DNA of 64,000 nucleotides from an uncultured Bacteroidota bacterium (lineage in GTDB: Bacteria > Bacteroidota > Bacteroidia > Chitinophagales > Chitinophagaceae), in the NCBI GenBank assembly GCA_903853805.1, contig CAINUN010000050.1, forward strand, positions 1 to 64,000, read 5' to 3'. Positions 34,016 through 43,630 of this stretch are shown in pieces (position 1 is the first letter of the stretch; each line of letters begins with the position of its first letter). The notes beneath the pieces were generated by a model. The model had not been told where the DNA came from. It worked only from the letters and a program-made list of their open reading frames with translations, and did no database searches. Both the position numbers and the translations under genes were made by a program.

Positions 34016-36337
34016 TTAATAAACCACCAATTTCTCAGTGTGTTTGCTTGTTTCAGAGGTTATTTGAACAATATACATTCCTTTAACAGCAATAGTATTT
34101 GCAGGAATTTCAATGCGGTTAGTTGAACCTACATTTAAAGCAGCCTCAGTTGAGAAAACCACTTTGCCCGTTAAGTCAGTCACTACAATTTGAGCCCTCT
34201 TGTCTTTTGTGTCTTTAATGATTACAAAACTACTACCCGTTGTAGGATTTGGCGCAATAGCAATGCCATCTGCATTATAGTTTGGAGTGCTGATGGCAGC
34301 AGTATAATTACTAAAGTGTATTCTATCTAAATAAAAGTTGTTACCGGTGCCTGTATAATTTGCATCGCCACCTACACGATAGCGGAAACGGAAAAATACT
34401 TTGTTGGAATTTTTAACCCCTGCTGGTAATGAAATAGATTGTGGCTGCCAATTCCAAAAACCTGTAGGTTTAAATTCCAATAACTGCGTTCCATTATTTG
34501 AAATTTCAGCACGACTGAATTTTTTCAAATTAGCCCATGTTTGACCACAATCAGAGGTATAGCTTATCTGCAAAGTATCTCCCATTTCTTTAGGTACCGT
34601 TGTTCTGAAAGCTCCAGCAGAAAAGAAGTTGAGGAAAACATTGCCAGTCATTTGAGTAAAATCAAATGCAGGAGTATAGAAATCATCATAATCACCTATT
34701 GGCGAATTGGTATAAAAACCTGGGTAAGTACGATTGTCATAATTTGAATACTTCATAGAAGCATGATCATATAATCCAATGCTATCATTAATCTCCCACT
34801 TATGATCGTTATTATAAAAGTTGAAAATCGGGTATTTTGATGTGTCTGCAGATGTGAAGTCTTGTAAATAAGTTTCTGCATTTACCGTACTTCCATCGGA
34901 AACATAAACCACTTTTTGACGATCAATTGTTGTGTTACCAGTATTATTACCAGTGACAGTAAGCGACACATCAACCCAACCAGGTTCAGTAAATGTTTTG
35001 TTGGGTACATTCACTATAGATGAGTTCGTTGTAGAAGTACCGTTTTTAAATGTCCATTGATAAGCAGTTATGGTATCATTCCAGCTACGGTTTTTAAAAT
35101 TAATACTAGGACTATTTACACAAACAAAGACATTGGCATTAAAACCCATGTCGCTATTTGAACTAAGATTGGTGTTATGATCTATTGAAAAGTCAGCAGT
35201 TGGAAGAATGTCAACTCTTGGTAACAAAGACCCAGTATATGCTAGGTTAGCATCGGTAATAAGACTGTCTCTTGCTGCTGTTGGCATTCTCAAGGTTGTT
35301 CTCATTCTTACTGCTTGTAAATAAGAAAACATTTTGGAGCAATAAGTATAGTCCATTACGTTTTGTGCATTTGTTGTATCAGGATAGTCAATGGTTACAG
35401 GGTTAGTAGAGGTTATTCCAAATAAATTAAGAGCTATACCTGGAGCATATGTCTTTGAATAACCCTTTGCACAAACCGTGTCATAAATTGCTGCCCAATT
35501 GCTACAACTACTTGGATTATGACCTTTTGTAGGTGGTGTATCGTCCACATCGTCATCTCCACAACTTACTTCGGGCTTATTGGTAGCGCCCCAAGGGTGA
35601 TCAAGATTTAAGGTGTGACCTAATTCATGTGCAAGAGTATTATCATAGTTGAAATTATACCCTCCTTGTGGCGTTCCTATTACACCATCTAACCAAGGCA
35701 AATTATTACCAGTAGATGGTTTATATGCATAAGCTGCTGCGCCTGCATGATCGTTATTAAAGCTTCTTATCAACCATACATTCATATATCTGCCAGGTGC
35801 CCAAACATCCAATTTTGCCTCATCACCACCGTCATAAGATAAATAAGACCTTCTGCGTGTAATGCCGTGTGTAGGATTTCCGTTAGGATCTTTAGTTGGT
35901 AATACAAAAGTAATACGAGCGTTGGCTTTATATCTTACTCCTGTTCCCGGAATAAAACTATTGTAAGGATTTATGAGCCCCAAAGTATCAGAAAACCTTG
36001 CATTGTACATGTCGTTGATTTCCTTCACCATGGTGTAAACCATTTCATCGGTGATATACTCAGCACCATAATCGTGAACAATATGAAACACTATAGGAAT
36101 GTAGAGCATGGCAGTGTCGTTTACCCCAACAACCGTAGTGGTTTTATTTAGCCCACCTTGACTATTGCTGATATAGGCTTCAATCCCAGCTTTCAATTCA
36201 GCTTCATCTATTTGAATCTTCGGAAAAGCCATCGCCTTTTGAGCTTGTACCTCATCGGTAAAACAATGTTTTTGTGCAGTAACACCGTTTGCAAAACAGA
36301 AAGCGGCAGCAACAAGTAAAAATGCTTTTTTCACCAT
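34016..36337 (-). CDS. Secreted M43 (cytophagalysin-like) metalloprotease with PKD and T9SS sorting domain
   Basis: The 773-aa protein has a signal peptide (VKKAFLLVAAAFCFANGVTAQ), a propeptide, and an M43 catalytic domain with the zinc motif HELGHTLNLDH and a Met-turn (NVMDYTYCSKMF). A PKD-like domain (TAYQWTFKNGTS) follows, then a jelly-roll-like region, and a type A T9SS sorting domain (VTDLTGKVVFS, KGMYIVQITSETSKHTEKLVVY). It should be exported through T9SS and anchored at or released from the surface to degrade proteins. I chose the ATG at 36337; the ORF-track start 14 codons upstream would add residues before the signal peptide. Confidence 0.9.
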   Translation of the reverse strand: MVKKAFLLVAAAFCFANGVTAQKHCFTDEVQAQKAMAFPKIQIDEAELKAGIEAYISNSQGGLNKTTTVVGVNDTAMLYIPIVFHIVHDYGAEYITDEMVYTMVKEINDMYNARFSDTLGLINPYNSFIPGTGVRYKANARITFVLPTKDPNGNPTHGITRRRSYLSYDGGDEAKLDVWAPGRYMNVWLIRSFNNDHAGAAAYAYKPSTGNNLPWLDGVIGTPQGGYNFNYDNTLAHELGHTLNLDHPWGATNKPEVSCGDDDVDDTPPTKGHNPSSCSNWAAIYDTVCAKGYSKTYAPGIALNLFGITSTNPVTIDYPDTTNAQNVMDYTYCSKMFSYLQAVRMRTTLRMPTAARDSLITDANLAYTGSLLPRVDILPTADFSIDHNTNLSSNSDMGFNANVFVCVNSPSINFKNRSWNDTITAYQWTFKNGTSTTNSSIVNVPNKTFTEPGWVDVSLTVTGNNTGNTTIDRQKVVYVSDGSTVNAETYLQDFTSADTSKYPIFNFYNNDHKWEINDSIGLYDHASMKYSNYDNRTYPGFYTNSPIGDYDDFYTPAFDFTQMTGNVFLNFFSAGAFRTTVPKEMGDTLQISYTSDCGQTWANLKKFSRAEISNNGTQLLEFKPTGFWNWQPQSISLPAGVKNSNKVFFRFRYRVGGDANYTGTGNNFYLDRIHFSNYTAAISTPNYNADGIAIAPNPTTGSSFVIIKDTKDKRAQIVVTDLTGKVVFSTEAALNVGSTNRIEIPANTIAVKGMYIVQITSETSKHTEKLVVY

Positions 36338-36459
36338 TTTATTTTTTATAAAAAATTTAATATTGAGAAGTGCCTTCAAAGATAGAAGTTCTTGTTAAAA
36401 AATTCCAAAGAAAATTGTCATAGCAACTTAATATTTCTGCATGAACTTGTTTCTAAAAC

Positions 36460-36484
36460 AAAAAAGCCACCCTAAAAGGTGGCT
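36460..36484 (-). terminator. Intrinsic terminator of the tRNA transcript
   Basis: AGCCACC, loop CTAAAA, GGTGGCT (36465-36484). A T run follows on the minus strand, past tRNA-Leu. Confidence 0.85.
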
Positions 36485-36492
36485 AATTTTTG

Positions 36493-36578
36493 TGCCCCAG
36501 GCGGGACTTGAACCCGCACTCGCATTGCTGCAAACAGGATTTTAAGTCCTGCGCGTCTACCAATTTCGCCACCAGGGC
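36493..36578 (-). tRNA. tRNA-Leu (anticodon TAA)
   Basis: On the minus strand an 86-nt tRNA runs from GCCCTGG to the discriminator A. It has the D-arm TTGGTAGACGC, anticodon stem GGACTTAAAATCC with anticodon TAA, a long variable arm (class II, as for Leu) and the T-arm GGGTTCAAGTCCC. CCA is not encoded. Confidence 0.95.
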
Positions 36579-36668
36579 AGCTTCTTAATGTTGAATGATG
36601 GCTATTGAATTTTGAATTCAAAAACCTCAAACAAAAAATTCCATCTTGGTAGGATGGAATCTCTTTTG

Positions 36669-36741
36669 AGCGGAAGACGAGACTCGAACCCGCGACCCTC
36701 ACCTTGGCAAGGTGATGCTCTACCAACTGAGCTACTTCCGC
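36669..36741 (-). tRNA. tRNA-Gly (anticodon GCC)
   Basis: On the minus strand a 73-nt tRNA has acceptor GCGGAAG/CTTCCGC, D-loop TTGGTAGAGC, anticodon GCC in CACCTTGCCAAGGTG, and T-arm GCGGGTTCGAGTC. It is co-oriented with tRNA-Leu 90 bp downstream, so the two are probably one transcript. Confidence 0.95.
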
Positions 36742-36867
36742 ATGTTTTAAAAGAACTTTTTCCCTTTTGGGATTGCAAAGATAGAAGCTCGATGCAATTT
36801 TGCAAATATTGCTTGAAATTTTTTTTCTCTTACCCAATTCATCATATCCATTAACTTAGTTGCCGCA

Positions 36868-37524
36868 ATGAATTTCGCTCATCTTACTGCACTTATCCGC
36901 AAAGACCTGACTATTGAATGGCGTCAAAAACACACGTTGTTTGGCGTGTTGCTTTATGTGGGTTGCACCGTGTTTGCCATTTACCTTATGAGTGGGCAGC
37001 CCGAAACCAAGGTTTGGAATGCTTTGTTTTGGATTACACAGCTTTTTGTAGCGGTTAATTCGGTGGCAAAGAGTTTTTTGCAAGAACATCACCATCGGTT
37101 TAGGTATTATTTTACGATGGTTCACCCTGTAAGTTTTTTCTTGGCAAAGATGATTTATAGTTGTGTGTTGTTGGTGATAATGAGTTTGGTCTGTCTGTTT
37201 CTTTTTGCAGGGATGCTGGGAATGCCGGTGCAACAAGTGGGTTTATTTATTGCCGTTTCGTCAGTGGGAAGCCTAAGCCTTGCAGCTGTGTTTACTTTTC
37301 TATCGGCAATTGCCTCACGCGCCAATCAAAATGCAGCGCTGATGGCTATTCTTGGTTTTCCATTGGCAACGCCAGTGTTGATGATGCTGAGCAATCTTGC
37401 ACTAAAAGCTATTGCCCCTGTTTACCAACCCGGATGGTGGCAGTTGGCAGGGGTATTGGTCTTATTAGATGTGTTGATTATTTTTTTGGGAGTGATTTTG
37501 TTTCCTTTTTTGTGGCAAGAATAA
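36868..37524 (+). CDS. ccmB: Haem exporter subunit CcmB
   Basis: The 218-aa membrane protein has about six transmembrane segments. The family features are the start LIRKDLTIEWRQKHTLFGVLLY and the segment SFLQEHHHRFRYYF before the third helix. CcmB is the membrane part of the CcmABCD complex, which moves haem or releases holo-CcmE during cytochrome c maturation. ccmC and ccmD-like genes follow, but 354 bp and a tandem repeat array separate it from ccmC. No ccmA is seen here. Confidence 0.88.
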   Translation: MNFAHLTALIRKDLTIEWRQKHTLFGVLLYVGCTVFAIYLMSGQPETKVWNALFWITQLFVAVNSVAKSFLQEHHHRFRYYFTMVHPVSFFLAKMIYSCVLLVIMSLVCLFLFAGMLGMPVQQVGLFIAVSSVGSLSLAAVFTFLSAIASRANQNAALMAILGFPLATPVLMMLSNLALKAIAPVYQPGWWQLAGVLVLLDVLIIFLGVILFPFLWQE

Positions 37525-37599
37525 GTTTCTAAACACAAAGCTGTTGGGAGAAAAATCATAATCTAACTACTTACACACTTTTTTAGACAGTACCAATCT

Positions 37600-37765
37600 C
37601 CGCATATACCAAATCGAGGAAAACAAGTGTTTTGATGCAATTGGCATATACCAACCCTATGGAAACAAGTGTTTTGATGTATTTGGCATATACCAACCCA
37701 AGGAAAACAAGTGTTTTGGTGTATTTGGCATATACCAACCACAAGAAAACAAATCATATAACTTA
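37600..37765. repeat. Intergenic tandem array 2: 42-bp unit, about four copies, between ccmB and ccmC
   Basis: GCATATACC recurs at 37602, 37644, 37686 and 37728, exactly 42 bp apart. Each unit carries two dyads, TTGGCATATACCAA and AAAACA-AG-TGTTTT, with centres 21 bp apart (for example 37647.5 and 37668.5). The shadow ORF on the minus strand has 14-residue periodicity (VGICQIHQNTCFPW) only because 42 is a multiple of 3. The unit length and dyad spacing match array 1, though the sequence is unrelated. Confidence 0.88.
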
Positions 37766-37878
37766 AAACACACATAACGCCTTTGCAAGCCAATCATTAT
37801 TTAAGGCAATTGGAATTTATGATTTGGAATTTCATTGCCACTTTATCTTTTACCTTTGAAAAAATTTACTTGATTCCT

Positions 37879-38544
37879 ATGCGCAATTGGTGGTGGAAAA
37901 TACTTTGTATTCTCTTATTGGGATATTCTATTATAGCTGGTTTCCTTGCGCCCGTGCCCGCCCTCAACATCATCAACGAAACGATACGTAACCTATATTT
38001 CCATGTGCCTATGTGGTTTACGATGATGATTTTATTTCTCATTTCATTCATCAATTCCATCAAATATTTGCGCAGCGGCAACCTCAAAGACGATATTTAT
38101 GCTTCTGATTTTACTAAAGTGGGCATTTTGTTTAGTGTGTTGGGCATGCTTACGGGCATGGAATGGGCAAAATTTACTTGGGGCGAAGCTTGGAGCAACG
38201 ACCCTAAGCAACTGGGAACTGCGCTGTGTATGCTCATTTATTTTGCTTATTTAATACTAAGAGGCGGCATGAAAGACGAGGACAAACGAGCCAAACTGAG
38301 TGCTGTGTACAACATTTTTGCCTTTGCGCTCATGTTTCCACTACTGTGGGTGCTACCAAGAATGGTCGATTCGCTTCATCCCGGCAATGGTGGCAATCCT
38401 GGTTTTAATACTTATGATCTCGATAGCGATATGCGCCGTGTTTTTTATCCTGCGGTAATTGGTTGGATATTGATGGGGGTATGGCTGTCGAACTTAAAAG
38501 TGAGGATTTCGCAACTAAAGATGGAGCAAGAAAATAATTTGTAG
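37879..38544 (+). CDS. ccmC: Cytochrome c biogenesis protein CcmC (CcsA-like)
   Basis: The 221-aa protein has six transmembrane segments and a tryptophan-rich WWD-type motif (WAKFTWGEAWSNDPKQLG). It also has His residues in FHVPMW and SLHPGNGG, which would bind haem. CcmC hands haem to CcmE. I chose the ATG at 37879 (MRNWWWKILC), because a -7 box TACCTTTG lies at 37851-37858, inside the longer ORF-track start (37783). An own promoter here fits the repeat array that separates it from ccmB. ccmD and glutamate dehydrogenase follow closely. Confidence 0.85.
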   Translation: MRNWWWKILCILLLGYSIIAGFLAPVPALNIINETIRNLYFHVPMWFTMMILFLISFINSIKYLRSGNLKDDIYASDFTKVGILFSVLGMLTGMEWAKFTWGEAWSNDPKQLGTALCMLIYFAYLILRGGMKDEDKRAKLSAVYNIFAFALMFPLLWVLPRMVDSLHPGNGGNPGFNTYDLDSDMRRVFYPAVIGWILMGVWLSNLKVRISQLKMEQENNL

Positions 38545-38570
38545 AAAAAAACGAAAAGCAATAACCGTTT

Positions 38571-38783
38571 ATGCAGAAACGAACAATAATGAGCGTCCTT
38601 TTTTTGCTGATAAATAGCATTCAATTGTTGGCGCAAAATACAAGTCCAGAAATGTCTGAAGGACTTAGAAAAGATGGCAAAATTTACGTTGTGGTTTTGG
38701 TATTAGCCACTATCTTTGCGGGAATTTTCGCGTTTCTAGTATATCTCGAACGGAAAATTTCAAAATTGGAAAACAATAAATAA
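38571..38783 (+). CDS. ccmD: CcmD family small membrane protein
   Basis: The 70-aa protein has a signal-like N-terminus, then one transmembrane helix (IYVVVLVLATIFAGIFAFLVYLERKISKLENNK). The position directly after ccmC (26 bp), small size and 'V-x-L-E-R-K-I' end fit the CcmD family, which steadies the CcmC-CcmE interaction. It sits 23 bp before glutamate dehydrogenase, so all three are probably one operon. Confidence 0.8.
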   Translation: MQKRTIMSVLFLLINSIQLLAQNTSPEMSEGLRKDGKIYVVVLVLATIFAGIFAFLVYLERKISKLENNK

Positions 38784-38806
38784 TCTCTTTTTCAACAAAA
38801 AAATTT

Positions 38807-40234
38807 ATGTCTGAAACAGTTAAGCCCCAAGAACACTACAGCTTCTTTAAAGGCGTAGAACGCAACTTCGACAAGGCTTCGAAGTACACAAAATTTGAAT
38901 CTGGAATTTTGGAACAAATCAAAGCCTGTAACTCCATTTACAGCATGAAGTTTCCGGTGCGCATTGGCGACAAGGTTGAAGTAATTGAAGCATATCGCAT
39001 CCAACACTCTCATCACAAACTTCCTTGTAAAGGTGGTATTCGCTACAGCATGGATGTGAACCAAGATGAAGTGATGGCATTGGCGTCATTAATGACTTAT
39101 AAATGTGCTATCGTAAACGTTCCTTTTGGCGGCGGTAAAGGTGGCATCAAAATAAACCCTAAGAAATATACTACATACGAGTTGGAGAAAATCACACGTC
39201 GTTATACCTCTGAATTAGTGAAGAAAAACTTCATTGGTGCTGGTATTGACGTTCCTGCTCCAGATTACGGAACAGGTGCTCGCGAAATGAGCTGGATTGC
39301 AGATACTTATGCTTCTTTAAATCCTGGCGATGTAAACGCAATGGGTTGTGTAACTGGTAAACCAATCAGTCAAGGCGGTGTTCGTGGACGTACTGAAGCT
39401 ACAGGCTTAGGTGTTTATTATGGCATTCGCGAAGTAGTAAAAATAAAAGAAGATATGGACAGACTTGGTTTGTCTGTAGGAATTGTAGGTAAAAAAGTAA
39501 TTGTTCAAGGTCTTGGAAATGTTGGTTATCATGCTGCTAAATTCTTCTTTGAAAATGGCGCTATCATCGTAGGTCTTGCAGAATACGAAGGTGGTATCTA
39601 TAACGCAAATGGACTTGATTTGAATGCTGTGGTTGCTCATCGCAAATCAACAGGTTCAATTCTTGGTTTCCCTGGTGCAACTGAGTTTAAAGTAAGTGGT
39701 GAAACCATGGAGCAAGAATGTGATATTCTTATTCCTGCTGCTTTAGAAAATGTAATTAATGCTTCTAACGCTGACCGTATCAAAGCAAAAATCATTGGTG
39801 AAGGAGCTAACGGTCCGTTGACACCTGAAGCTGATGAAGTATTGAATGCAAAAGGAGTAATTGTTGTTCCTGATATGTATTTGAATGCAGGTGGTGTTAC
39901 GGTATCTTACTTCGAGTGGTTGAAGAATTTAAGTCACGTTCGTTTTGGACGTATGGAGCGTCGCTTCAGCGAAAACCAAAGTCAACACGTTTTGAAAACA
40001 GTTGAAGGACTTACTGGAAAAGCAGTGAGTGATGTTGAACGCCAACAAATTCTTCATGGACCTGATGAAGTAGATTTGGTTTACTCTGGTTTGGAAGACA
40101 CGATGATTGGTTCTTACCATGAAATTCGCGACACGATGCTTGAATTGAACATTCCTGATATGCGCACAGCTGCTTTCGTAGTTGCCATCAATAAAGTTGG
40201 TGTGGCTTACGAAGAACTTGGAATATTCCCATAG
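38807..40234 (+). CDS. Glu/Leu/Phe/Val dehydrogenase, probable glutamate dehydrogenase
   Basis: The 475-aa enzyme has the dimerisation domain with the substrate-site segment GGIRYSMDVNQDEVMALA, the catalytic Lys region MTYKCAIVNVPFGGGKGGIK and the Rossmann motif VQGLGNVGYHAAKFF. It interconverts glutamate with 2-oxoglutarate and ammonia. The length and motifs fit NAD(P)-dependent glutamate dehydrogenases. The gene follows ccmC-ccmD, a recurring neighbourhood in Bacteroidota. A terminator follows the gene. Confidence 0.9.
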   Translation: MSETVKPQEHYSFFKGVERNFDKASKYTKFESGILEQIKACNSIYSMKFPVRIGDKVEVIEAYRIQHSHHKLPCKGGIRYSMDVNQDEVMALASLMTYKCAIVNVPFGGGKGGIKINPKKYTTYELEKITRRYTSELVKKNFIGAGIDVPAPDYGTGAREMSWIADTYASLNPGDVNAMGCVTGKPISQGGVRGRTEATGLGVYYGIREVVKIKEDMDRLGLSVGIVGKKVIVQGLGNVGYHAAKFFFENGAIIVGLAEYEGGIYNANGLDLNAVVAHRKSTGSILGFPGATEFKVSGETMEQECDILIPAALENVINASNADRIKAKIIGEGANGPLTPEADEVLNAKGVIVVPDMYLNAGGVTVSYFEWLKNLSHVRFGRMERRFSENQSQHVLKTVEGLTGKAVSDVERQQILHGPDEVDLVYSGLEDTMIGSYHEIRDTMLELNIPDMRTAAFVVAINKVGVAYEELGIFP

Positions 40235-40255
40235 TAGAAAGTCAAAAAAAAAGTC

Positions 40256-40288
40256 AAAAAAGGCTCGTCGAATGACGAGCCTTTTTTG
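40256..40288 (+). terminator. Intrinsic terminator after glutamate dehydrogenase
   Basis: AGGCTCGTC, loop GAAT, GACGAGCCT (40261-40282), followed by a T run. Confidence 0.95.
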
Positions 40289-40296
40289 AGTAGGCA

Positions 40297-40339
40297 TTAA
40301 CTAAAAGAGCTGCCCTATTCAGGCAGCTCTTTTAGTTAA
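40297..40339 (-). terminator. Long hairpin terminator after ftsH
   Basis: An 18-bp perfect stem (TTAACTAAAAGAGCTGCC with its complement) encloses a 7-nt loop. It lies between the convergent dehydrogenase and ftsH genes and probably ends ftsH transcription, perhaps in both directions. Confidence 0.85.
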
Positions 40340-40353
40340 CAATTTACAACATA

Positions 40354-42348
40354 TTAAGCTGTTGCCTCATTGCTTTCAGCTAAAGTTTCTACATCATGAA
40401 CACTTGGTTCTTCATAAGGTCTCGGCCCAATTAATCTTTCCAAATCATCTTTGAATAAAACTTCTTTTTTCAGTAATTCTTCTGCAATGATTTTTACAGC
40501 ATCTATTTTTTCTTCCAATAATGCTTTTACACGCTTGTAAGAGGTTTCAACAAGTTTACGTACTTCATGATCAATAATACGACCTGTTTCTTCGGAATAA
40601 GGTTTTTGGAAACCATTATCTGTCTGAGGATCGTAGAAAGAAATGTTGCCAATAATTTCGTTCATGCCATAGATAGAAACCATAGCATAAGCCAGCTTAG
40701 TAACACTCTGCAAATCACTCAGGGCGCCTGTGCTCACTTTTGCAAATATGATTTCTTCGACCGCACGACCACCAAGTGCCATACACATTCTGTCTTCCAA
40801 TTCTTCACGAATTGTCAAGTACTTTTCTTTAGGTAAATATTGAGCATAACCAAGGGCTGCATCGCCTCGTGGAACAATCGTAACTTTTACTAACGGATAA
40901 GCATGTTCTAAAAACCAACCCGAAACTGCATGCCCTGCTTCGTGATAAGCAATGACTTTCTTCTCTTCGGGAGAAATGATTTTGTTTTTCTTTTCTAAAC
41001 CGCCAATAACACGGTCAATAGCATCGTTGAAGTCGATCATGTCCACTTGTTCCTTGCCTTTACGAGCAGCAATTAATGCAGCTTCGTTACAAATATTAGC
41101 AATATCGGCACCTGCAAATCCAGGTGTTTGAAGTGCTATCTTTTTGATATTTAAGTCAACAGAGGTTTTGATAGGTTTAAGGTGAACTTCAAATATCTTC
41201 TCACGTCCTTTTAAATCAGGAATGTCAATAGAAATTTGGCGATCGAAACGACCTGGACGAAGCAAGGCTGTGTCCAAAACATCAGGGCGGTTAGTAGCTG
41301 CCAAAACAATAATGCCGCTATCACCACTAAATCCATCCATTTCAACCAATAATTGGTTCAATGTATTCTCGCGTTCATCATTGCTCATCATTACATTTTT
41401 CCCACGAGCACGGCCGATTGCATCAATTTCATCAATGAAAACAATGCATGGCGCTTTTTCTCTAGCTTGTTTAAAGACGTCTCTCACACGACTCGCACCA
41501 ACACCCACAAACAACTCCACAAAATCGGAACCCGACATAGAGAAGAACGGCACTTGTGCTTCGCCTGCGACTGCTTTTGCCAATAATGTTTTACCTGTTC
41601 CGGGAGGTCCTACTAATAAAGCCCCTTTAGGAATTTTACCACCAAGGGCTGTATATTTTTTAGGATTTTTAAGGAAATCAACGATTTCCATTACTTCAAC
41701 TTTGGCTTCATCCAATCCAGCTACGTCATTAAATGTAATGGTGACTTTCGTGCCTTTTTCAAAAAGCTGTGCTTTGGATTTTCCGATATTGAAAATGCCG
41801 CCGCCGCCGCCGCCGCCAGGTCCGCCGCCCATTTTGCGCATGAGCAGAAACCACATTGCTACCAGGAAAATAATAGGCAACAAAAAAGAACTAAGTAATT
41901 CTCTAATCCAATTACCCCTGTCTTCATAAGTCACATTGGGCTCAACTATTCCTGCTGGTATTTTATTTACTGCGGCGGAATAATCGTCTCTAAATTGAAC
42001 ATCCGAACCGACATGAAATGTGTAGGAGGGCGTTTTTTCAGTGCTACTAAGCCCTATAGGCGTTTTGCTTTCTGGCTTTTTTACAGCATCAGACTTGAGG
42101 AATACTTCTACCTCACTTTTATTGACAACATTTACATGTGCTACATTTCCTTTGTATAGATCTTCATCGCGAAATTCTTGAAAACTTTTCGTTTTTGTAG
42201 TAGATGTGAAATTGCCATTGTAAAACTGAAGAAATACAAGTGCCGCGAAAATTAGTCCATATACCCAATAGATATTGAAACGAGGTCCTTTTCGCACAGG
42301 TTTGTTGTTCTCTCCGTTTGGCAATATGGGTTTGTTATTATCTTCCAT
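40354..42348 (-). CDS. ftsH: ATP-dependent zinc metalloprotease FtsH
   Basis: The 664-aa membrane protease has two N-terminal transmembrane segments (about 25-42 and 158-170), AAA Walker A (GPPGTGKT), Walker B ([12 protein letters not shown]), the second region of homology ([19 protein letters not shown]) and the zinc site HEAGH. FtsH degrades unfolded membrane and regulatory proteins. After the second membrane segment it has a pure glycine stretch ([15 protein letters not shown]), encoded by a (GCC)-like run, longer than in many homologues. It lies 43 bp after rsfS on the same strand. Confidence 0.95.
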   Translation of the reverse strand: MEDNNKPILPNGENNKPVRKGPRFNIYWVYGLIFAALVFLQFYNGNFTSTTKTKSFQEFRDEDLYKGNVAHVNVVNKSEVEVFLKSDAVKKPESKTPIGLSSTEKTPSYTFHVGSDVQFRDDYSAAVNKIPAGIVEPNVTYEDRGNWIRELLSSFLLPIIFLVAMWFLLMRKMGGGPGGGGGGGIFNIGKSKAQLFEKGTKVTITFNDVAGLDEAKVEVMEIVDFLKNPKKYTALGGKIPKGALLVGPPGTGKTLLAKAVAGEAQVPFFSMSGSDFVELFVGVGASRVRDVFKQAREKAPCIVFIDEIDAIGRARGKNVMMSNDERENTLNQLLVEMDGFSGDSGIIVLAATNRPDVLDTALLRPGRFDRQISIDIPDLKGREKIFEVHLKPIKTSVDLNIKKIALQTPGFAGADIANICNEAALIAARKGKEQVDMIDFNDAIDRVIGGLEKKNKIISPEEKKVIAYHEAGHAVSGWFLEHAYPLVKVTIVPRGDAALGYAQYLPKEKYLTIREELEDRMCMALGGRAVEEIIFAKVSTGALSDLQSVTKLAYAMVSIYGMNEIIGNISFYDPQTDNGFQKPYSEETGRIIDHEVRKLVETSYKRVKALLEEKIDAVKIIAEELLKKEVLFKDDLERLIGPRPYEEPSVHDVETLAESNEATA

Positions 42349-42391
42349 TTATAGTTTGAATGGTTCTTTTTATGAAAATTAAACGGCAATA

Positions 42392-42790
42392 TTAATCATT
42401 ATGCTCCATTTGAATGGCATCTCCCCATAGTCCTTCAAGGTTGTAGAAATGGCGTTGCTCAGGTTGAAAAACATGCACTACCACATTTGCAAAATCTACT
42501 ATAGTCCAATGATCACCAGCTTCAAAATGAAACGGCTTCTCGTCAATTTGTTTCGAAATTTCATCAACAATATTGTTGGCAATTGCTTTCACTTGTATAT
42601 GATTATTTCCTTCGCAAAGAATGAAATAATCAGCAACTGCTTCGTCAATCTTTCTTAGGTCGAGCGAAAGAATATTGTTCCCCTTTTTATCCTCAATAGC
42701 TTTAATGATAGTCTTAAAAAGTTTTGAATTTTTCGATAGACGGGTATCCGTTTTTTTCGGTGTGGGTAATGCGTTTAGAGTTTTTTCCAA
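42392..42790 (-). CDS. rsfS: Ribosomal silencing factor RsfS
   Basis: RsfS binds ribosomal protein L14 and blocks subunit joining when nutrients are scarce. The 132-aa protein has the family core (IIKAIEDKKGNNILSLDLRKIDEAVADYFILCEGNNHIQVKAI, then HWTIVDFANVVVHVFQPEQRHFYNLEGLWGDA). The frame has no ATG before the homology begins and a stop codon lies six codons upstream, so the start is probably the TTG at 42790. It leads into ftsH. Confidence 0.9.
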   Translation of the reverse strand: MEKTLNALPTPKKTDTRLSKNSKLFKTIIKAIEDKKGNNILSLDLRKIDEAVADYFILCEGNNHIQVKAIANNIVDEISKQIDEKPFHFEAGDHWTIVDFANVVVHVFQPEQRHFYNLEGLWGDAIQMEHND

Positions 42791-42843
42791 ATGAATTGGT
42801 TGGTTTTAATTTGCTAATATCTTTACATCAAAAATAAGGAATC

Positions 42844-43587
42844 TTGGCTCACAATTTTCAAACTTGGCTCGATGCACCTGTTATAGAATTGCAAAGTATT
42901 GACAGCACCAACAACTATGCCATGCAACTTATTGATGCCGATAAGGCACAACTTGGTATGACAATTATTGCAAAAGAACAAACCTCTGGCAAAGGACAAA
43001 GAGGAAATCAGTGGATTAGTATTCCTGGTGAAAATCTTTTGATGAGTATGATTGTTGTTCCTGAAATGCCAATAGAAAAGCAATTTTTGTTCAGTGCCGC
43101 AATAGCAGTTGCAGTTAGTAATTGTGTTACAAATTTAGGAATTGATTGCTACATTAAATGGCCGAACGATCTTATTATCAACGACAGAAAGACAGGTGGC
43201 ATTTTGATAGAAAACATCATTCGTGGCAGTCTTTGGACTTATGCAGTTGTAGGAATTGGTATCAATATTTTACAAAATAGTTTTCCAGAATCATTGCCAT
43301 TTGCCACTTCTTTAAAAAGAGAAACAAAAATTGATTTTGACATAAAACAAATAGCCAATGCTATTCGTCAATCAATTATTAAAACAATTTATCTTCCTAA
43401 TGGTGAATGTTTTGACCTTTATAGAAAAAGATTGTATAAACACCAGCAGAAACAACAATTTTCATTAAAAGGAAATCAGTTTAATGCGACAATAATTGAC
43501 GTATTAACAACTGGACAAATTGTGGTAGAAAGAGAAGTGGGAAACCATATCAACTATAGACATGGAGAAATTGAATGGATATGGTAA
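42844..43587 (+). CDS. birA: Biotin--[acetyl-CoA-carboxylase] ligase
   Basis: The 247-aa enzyme makes biotinyl-AMP and transfers biotin to a lysine of the carboxylase carrier protein. It has the start segment IDSTNNYAMQLI, the biotin and ATP loop KEQTSGKGQRGNQWIS and KWPNDLIINDRKTGGILIE. It lacks the N-terminal DNA-binding domain of E. coli BirA, so it is an enzyme only. No ATG fits: a stop codon lies three codons upstream of the TTG at 42844, which is the likely start. It is divergent from rsfS. Confidence 0.9.
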   Translation: MAHNFQTWLDAPVIELQSIDSTNNYAMQLIDADKAQLGMTIIAKEQTSGKGQRGNQWISIPGENLLMSMIVVPEMPIEKQFLFSAAIAVAVSNCVTNLGIDCYIKWPNDLIINDRKTGGILIENIIRGSLWTYAVVGIGINILQNSFPESLPFATSLKRETKIDFDIKQIANAIRQSIIKTIYLPNGECFDLYRKRLYKHQQKQQFSLKGNQFNATIIDVLTTGQIVVEREVGNHINYRHGEIEWIW

Positions 43588-43630
43588 TTCCATTTTATCG
43601 CGTATTATAGACATGTCTAGAGAAGATTTG

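Noticed and set aside
36472-36854. ORFs of 67-121 aa at 36472-36854
   Set aside because: They overlap the two tRNA genes and their terminator and show translated tRNA sequence.
37600-37765. CRISPR-like array
   Set aside because: Units are contiguous with no unique spacers and no cas genes are nearby. The same holds for the arrays at 19.9 and 60.3 kb.
37563-37793. 76-aa ORF with 14-residue repeats (VGICQIHQNTCFPW)
   Set aside because: Same reason as for array 1; it lies antisense between ccmB and ccmC.
41222-41929. 235-aa ORF antisense to ftsH
   Set aside because: Shadow frame of a strongly conserved gene; low-complexity Pro-rich translation of the glycine tract.
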